Shown here piece after piece: positions 61,253-64,000 of a stretch of DNA of 64,000 bases (the first letter of the stretch is position 1; each line of letters opens with the position of its first letter). Position numbers and translations under genes: made by a program. Under the pieces are notes generated by a model, which was not told where the DNA came from, made no database searches, and worked only from the letters and a program-made list of their open reading frames with translations. Origin of the DNA: an uncultured Prevotellaceae bacterium (GTDB lineage: Bacteria; Bacteroidota; Bacteroidia; Bacteroidales; Bacteroidaceae); NCBI GenBank assembly GCA_900316355.1, contig ONCQ01000005.1, positions 62,001-126,000 on the forward strand. Direction: 5' to 3'.

Positions 61253-63193
61253 GTACTTTTCTGTCATACTGCGCACTTCATCGTTGATTTTCTTTGCAAA
61301 ATCCTCGATTTTCATGCTTCCCTGATCGCCCTGACCCTGTCGGCGTACGCTGACAGTGCCCTCAGCCTCTTCTTTTTCACCCACGATGAGCAGATAGGGG
61401 ATATGTTTCATTTCGTTGTCGCGTATTTTACGACCAATCTTCTCGGCGCGGTCGTCGAGAACGGTGCGCACATCGCTCTGTTCCAGCACTTCCTGGACAT
61501 GCTGTGCGTAGTCGTTGTACTTCTCCGAGATGGGCAGGATAGCCACCTGGTCGGGCGTGAGCCACAAGGGGAAATGGCCGGCGGTGTGCTCGATGAGCAC
61601 AGCCACGAAGCGCTCCATGCTGCCGAAGGGCGCACGGTGAATCATCACCGGACGGTGCTTCAGATTGTCCTCGCCGGTATATTCCAGCTGGAAGCGTTCG
61701 GGCAGGTTGTAATCGACCTGAATGGTTCCCAGCTGCCAACGGCGACCCAGTGCATCCTTGACCATGAAGTCGAGCTTGGGTCCATAGAAAGCAGCTTCGC
61801 CGAGTTCGGTACGGGTCTTCAGTCCCTTCTCCTCGCAAGCCTCAATGATGGCTCTCTCAGCTGCTTCCCACACCTCGTCGGAACCGATGTATTTCTCTTT
61901 GTTATTAGGATCACGCAGGGAGATCTGAGCCTCGAAATTATTGAAGTCGAGAGCGCCGAAGATAATCTGGATAATCTCCATCACGCGGATGAATTCCTCC
62001 TTTACCTGATCCGGACGGCAGTAGAGGTGTGCATCGTCTTGAGTAAAGGAACGCACGCGCGTGAGGCCGTGGAGCTCGCCACTCTGCTCATAACGATAGA
62101 CGGTGCCGAACTCAGCCAGGCGCAAGGGAAGGTCCTTATAGCTGCGAGGCTTCGAAGCGAAGATCTCGCAGTGGTGAGGGCAGTTCATGGGCTTCAGCAA
62201 GTATTCCTCGCCCTCTTCGGGAGTGTGGATGGGCTGGAAGCTATCCTTGCCGTAGTGATCCCAATGTCCGGAGGTGACATAGAGGTTCTTACCGCCGATA
62301 TGCGGGGTGATGACCTGCTGGTAGCCGTAGCGCTTCTGAATCTTCTTCAGCATATCCTCCAGGCGCAGGCGCAGTGCCGTGCCCTTCGGGAGCCAGATGG
62401 GAAGACCCTTACCCACACGGTCGGAGAACATGAACAGCTCCATCTCCTTGCCGATCTTGCGGTGGTCGCGCTTTTTAGCTTCCTCCATGAGGGTGATATA
62501 CTCATCGAGCAGCTTCTTCTTGGGGAAGGTGATGCCGTAGATACGTGTCATCTGCGGACGTTTCTCGTCGCCGCGCCAGTAGGCGGAACTCACAGCCGTA
62601 ATCTTCACAGCCTTGATAGGTGCTGTATTCACGAGGTGGGGACCACGACAGAGGTCTGTGAAGGCGCCCTGCGTGTAAGTGGTGATGTGACCGTCCTCGA
62701 GGTCAGCAATGAGCTCGTTCTTGTATGTCTGTCCCTTGTCGCCGAAGAACTTCAGCGCATCGGCCTTGGCTATATCCTTACGCACCAGCGCTTCCTTGCG
62801 CTGCACGAGCTCCATCATCTTCTTCTCGATAGCCTCGAAGTCAGCTTCGCGGATGACAGTGCCCTCGGGCGGCATCACATCGTAGTAGAAGCCGCGCTCA
62901 ATGGCAGGACCTATACCGAACTGCGTGCCAGGGTACAACTCTTGCAGCGCTTCGGCCATCAGGTGAGCACTGGTATGCCAGAAGGCATGTTTGCCCTCTT
63001 CGTCGTCCCATTTGTACAGCACCAGCTCTGCATCCTCGGTGATAGGGCGGTTCAACTCCACGGTCTCACCGTTCACGCCGCAGGCCAACACGTCTGCCGC
63101 CAGCCGAGGTGAGATGCTCTCTGCAATTTCATAGCCCGTCACACCGGCCTCACGTTCGAGCACCGAGCCATCGGGAAGAGTAATTTTAATCAT
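61250..63193 (-). CDS. thrS: Threonyl-tRNA synthetase
   Basis: 647 residues. TGS domain (about 1-60: [20 protein letters not shown]), editing domain with the HTSAHL and HxxxC-type site ([13 protein letters not shown] ... DLCRGPHL), class II catalytic core with motif 2 [20 protein letters not shown] and LYCRPDQ, motif 3 [16 protein letters not shown] and a C-terminal anticodon-binding domain. All key motifs are intact. It lies upstream of infC as in many bacteria, with its own promoter. Confidence 0.98.
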   Translation of the reverse strand: MIKITLPDGSVLEREAGVTGYEIAESISPRLAADVLACGVNGETVELNRPITEDAELVLYKWDDEEGKHAFWHTSAHLMAEALQELYPGTQFGIGPAIERGFYYDVMPPEGTVIREADFEAIEKKMMELVQRKEALVRKDIAKADALKFFGDKGQTYKNELIADLEDGHITTYTQGAFTDLCRGPHLVNTAPIKAVKITAVSSAYWRGDEKRPQMTRIYGITFPKKKLLDEYITLMEEAKKRDHRKIGKEMELFMFSDRVGKGLPIWLPKGTALRLRLEDMLKKIQKRYGYQQVITPHIGGKNLYVTSGHWDHYGKDSFQPIHTPEEGEEYLLKPMNCPHHCEIFASKPRSYKDLPLRLAEFGTVYRYEQSGELHGLTRVRSFTQDDAHLYCRPDQVKEEFIRVMEIIQIIFGALDFNNFEAQISLRDPNNKEKYIGSDEVWEAAERAIIEACEEKGLKTRTELGEAAFYGPKLDFMVKDALGRRWQLGTIQVDYNLPERFQLEYTGEDNLKHRPVMIHRAPFGSMERFVAVLIEHTAGHFPLWLTPDQVAILPISEKYNDYAQHVQEVLEQSDVRTVLDDRAEKIGRKIRDNEMKHIPYLLIVGEKEEAEGTVSVRRQGQGDQGSMKIEDFAKKINDEVRSMTEKY

Positions 63194-63234
63194 GTGCGTA
63201 TATGCGTTTTCTATATAATTTCACAATTCGGGCG

Positions 63235-63267
63235 CAAATTTACGACATTATTTTCAAACAGCCGCAA
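63235..63267 (-). promoter_or_regulatory. Promoter of thrS
   Basis: On the minus strand TTG (63267-63265), 22 bp, TAAATTTG (63242-63235), 42 bp upstream of the thrS ATG. Confidence 0.6.
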
Positions 63268-63348
63268 GAAATCCACCACTTTTTCTTCTTTACATCTTCT
63301 TTTCTCCGATATTGCACCTTTTTCATGCCATCGTGCCACTACTTTTTA

Positions 63349-63356
63349 TACATTTG
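63349..63356 (+). promoter_or_regulatory. -7 element of the CoA-binding synthetase gene
   Basis: TACATTTG, 35 bp upstream of the ATG at 63391; no TTG at the right distance. Confidence 0.45.
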
Positions 63357-63390
63357 CACCACTTAATCATCATTCCGCACACACAGCACA

Positions 63391-64000
63391 ATGATTAACC
63401 AGCAACTCCTACAGCCCGAGAGCATCGTCGTCATCGGCGGCTCCAACAATGTACATAAACCCGGCGGCGCCGTCGTACGCAATATCCTTGGCGGCAACTA
63501 TTCCGGCACGCTACGCATCGTCAATCCCAAGGAGGATGAGGTGCAGGGCGTGCGCGCCTTCCACGATGTCAGCGAGCTGCCGCCCACCGACCTTGCCATC
63601 CTCGTAGTCGCCGCCCGCTACTGCCCCGACTATGTCGATTTTCTGGCCCGCGAGAAACAGGTGCGCGCCTTCATCATCATCTCCGCCGGCTTCAGCGAGG
63701 AGACGACAGAGGGCGCCAGGCTGGAGCAGCGCATCCTCGACACCTGCCAGCAGTACGGCTGTGCGCTCATCGGCCCCAACTGCATCGGACTGCTCACGCG
63801 CTGGCATCACTCCGTGTTCACAAAACCCATTCCTCGCCTCACAGCAGAGGGCGTAGATTTCATCAGTGGCTCTGGCGCCACCGCTGTATATGTACTTGAA
63901 AGCGCAGTATCTAAAGGCCTGCCTTTTAACTCTGTATGGTCAGTAGGAAACGGACATCAGATAGGCATCGAGGATGTATTGGAGTACATGGACGAGCACT
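63391..64000 (+). CDS. Acyl-CoA synthetase (ADP-forming)/CoA-binding protein, 3' end outside the window
   Basis: The first 203 residues are present. They form a CoA-binding Rossmann domain: LLQPESIVVIGGSNNVHKPG, GTLRIVNPKEDEVQG, LAILVVAARYCPDYV, FIIISAGFSEE and LIGPNCIGLL, then the start of the succinyl-CoA-ligase-like domain (FISGSGATAVYVLESAVSKG, SVGNGHQIGIEDVLEYMD). This matches the N-terminus of ADP-forming acetate--CoA ligases and Pat-like proteins, which make ATP and acetate from acetyl-CoA. The histidine that is phosphorylated lies outside the window, so activity cannot be checked. Confidence 0.88.
   Translation, partial: MINQQLLQPESIVVIGGSNNVHKPGGAVVRNILGGNYSGTLRIVNPKEDEVQGVRAFHDVSELPPTDLAILVVAARYCPDYVDFLAREKQVRAFIIISAGFSEETTEGARLEQRILDTCQQYGCALIGPNCIGLLTRWHHSVFTKPIPRLTAEGVDFISGSGATAVYVLESAVSKGLPFNSVWSVGNGHQIGIEDVLEYMDEH

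Overview
The window looks like a chromosomal segment of a GC-rich Bacteroidales, most likely Prevotellaceae. The evidence is the repeated Bacteroidetes promoter pattern (TTG, 18-22 bp, TAnnTTTG), the lineage-typical families (DUF4494, DUF4296 lipoprotein, a DksA-like protein without zinc cysteines, the bat/moxR aerotolerance operon) and the short YxLxGRKV-type C-terminal tails on secreted proteins. No rRNA, standard tRNA or CRISPR array is visible.

Layout. 1-3.9 kb (minus): a LytTR two-component pair followed by two secreted proteins, the last an HExxH metallopeptidase cut by the window edge. 4-8.9 kb (plus): DUF4494, a YggS-type PLP protein and two tandem acyl-CoA synthetases. 8.9-20 kb: ligA, a SNF2-type ATPase, trmD, a zeta-toxin-like kinase with a small overlapping partner, a membrane HhH protein coupled to ilvC, and a VanX-like dipeptidase. 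19.9-25.9 kb (minus): ileS, dksA-like, lspA, DUF4296 lipoprotein and a 56-aa protein in one operon.

26-39.3 kb is an accessory, defence-like island: a HipB/HipA pair; a 252-bp element with 35-bp inverted ends; an operon of a 309-aa unknown, a radical SAM protein and a WYL regulator, preceded by two tandem tRNA-like structures; an ASCH-like protein that shares an operator sequence with that operon; and a MmeI-like methyltransferase, helicase, 95-aa protein and GIY-YIG protein operon preceded by a roughly 300-nt highly structured leader with mutually exclusive helices. A decayed KilA-N gene lies at the outer edge.

39.3-55.5 kb (minus): the moxR-DUF58-bat operon, with batB and batC fused through a glutamine-rich tail, and with a 1908-aa glycine-rich surface protein and a lipoprotein lying between batD and batE. 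55.5-63.2 kb (minus): a membrane-anchored HU/LysM-like protein, HU, rimO, ftsY, rplT, rpmI, infC and thrS. The window ends in a CoA-binding acyl-CoA synthetase (plus).

A second theme is repeats. At least a dozen GC-rich palindromic elements (CCCCTCCC-loop-GGGAGGGG cores) lie both between genes and in frame inside genes: three sites in IleRS, the signal peptides of three envelope proteins, the RimO N-terminus and the C-terminal tail of the giant protein. Several gene junctions also carry 9-bp-period tandem repeats whose unit differs at each site.
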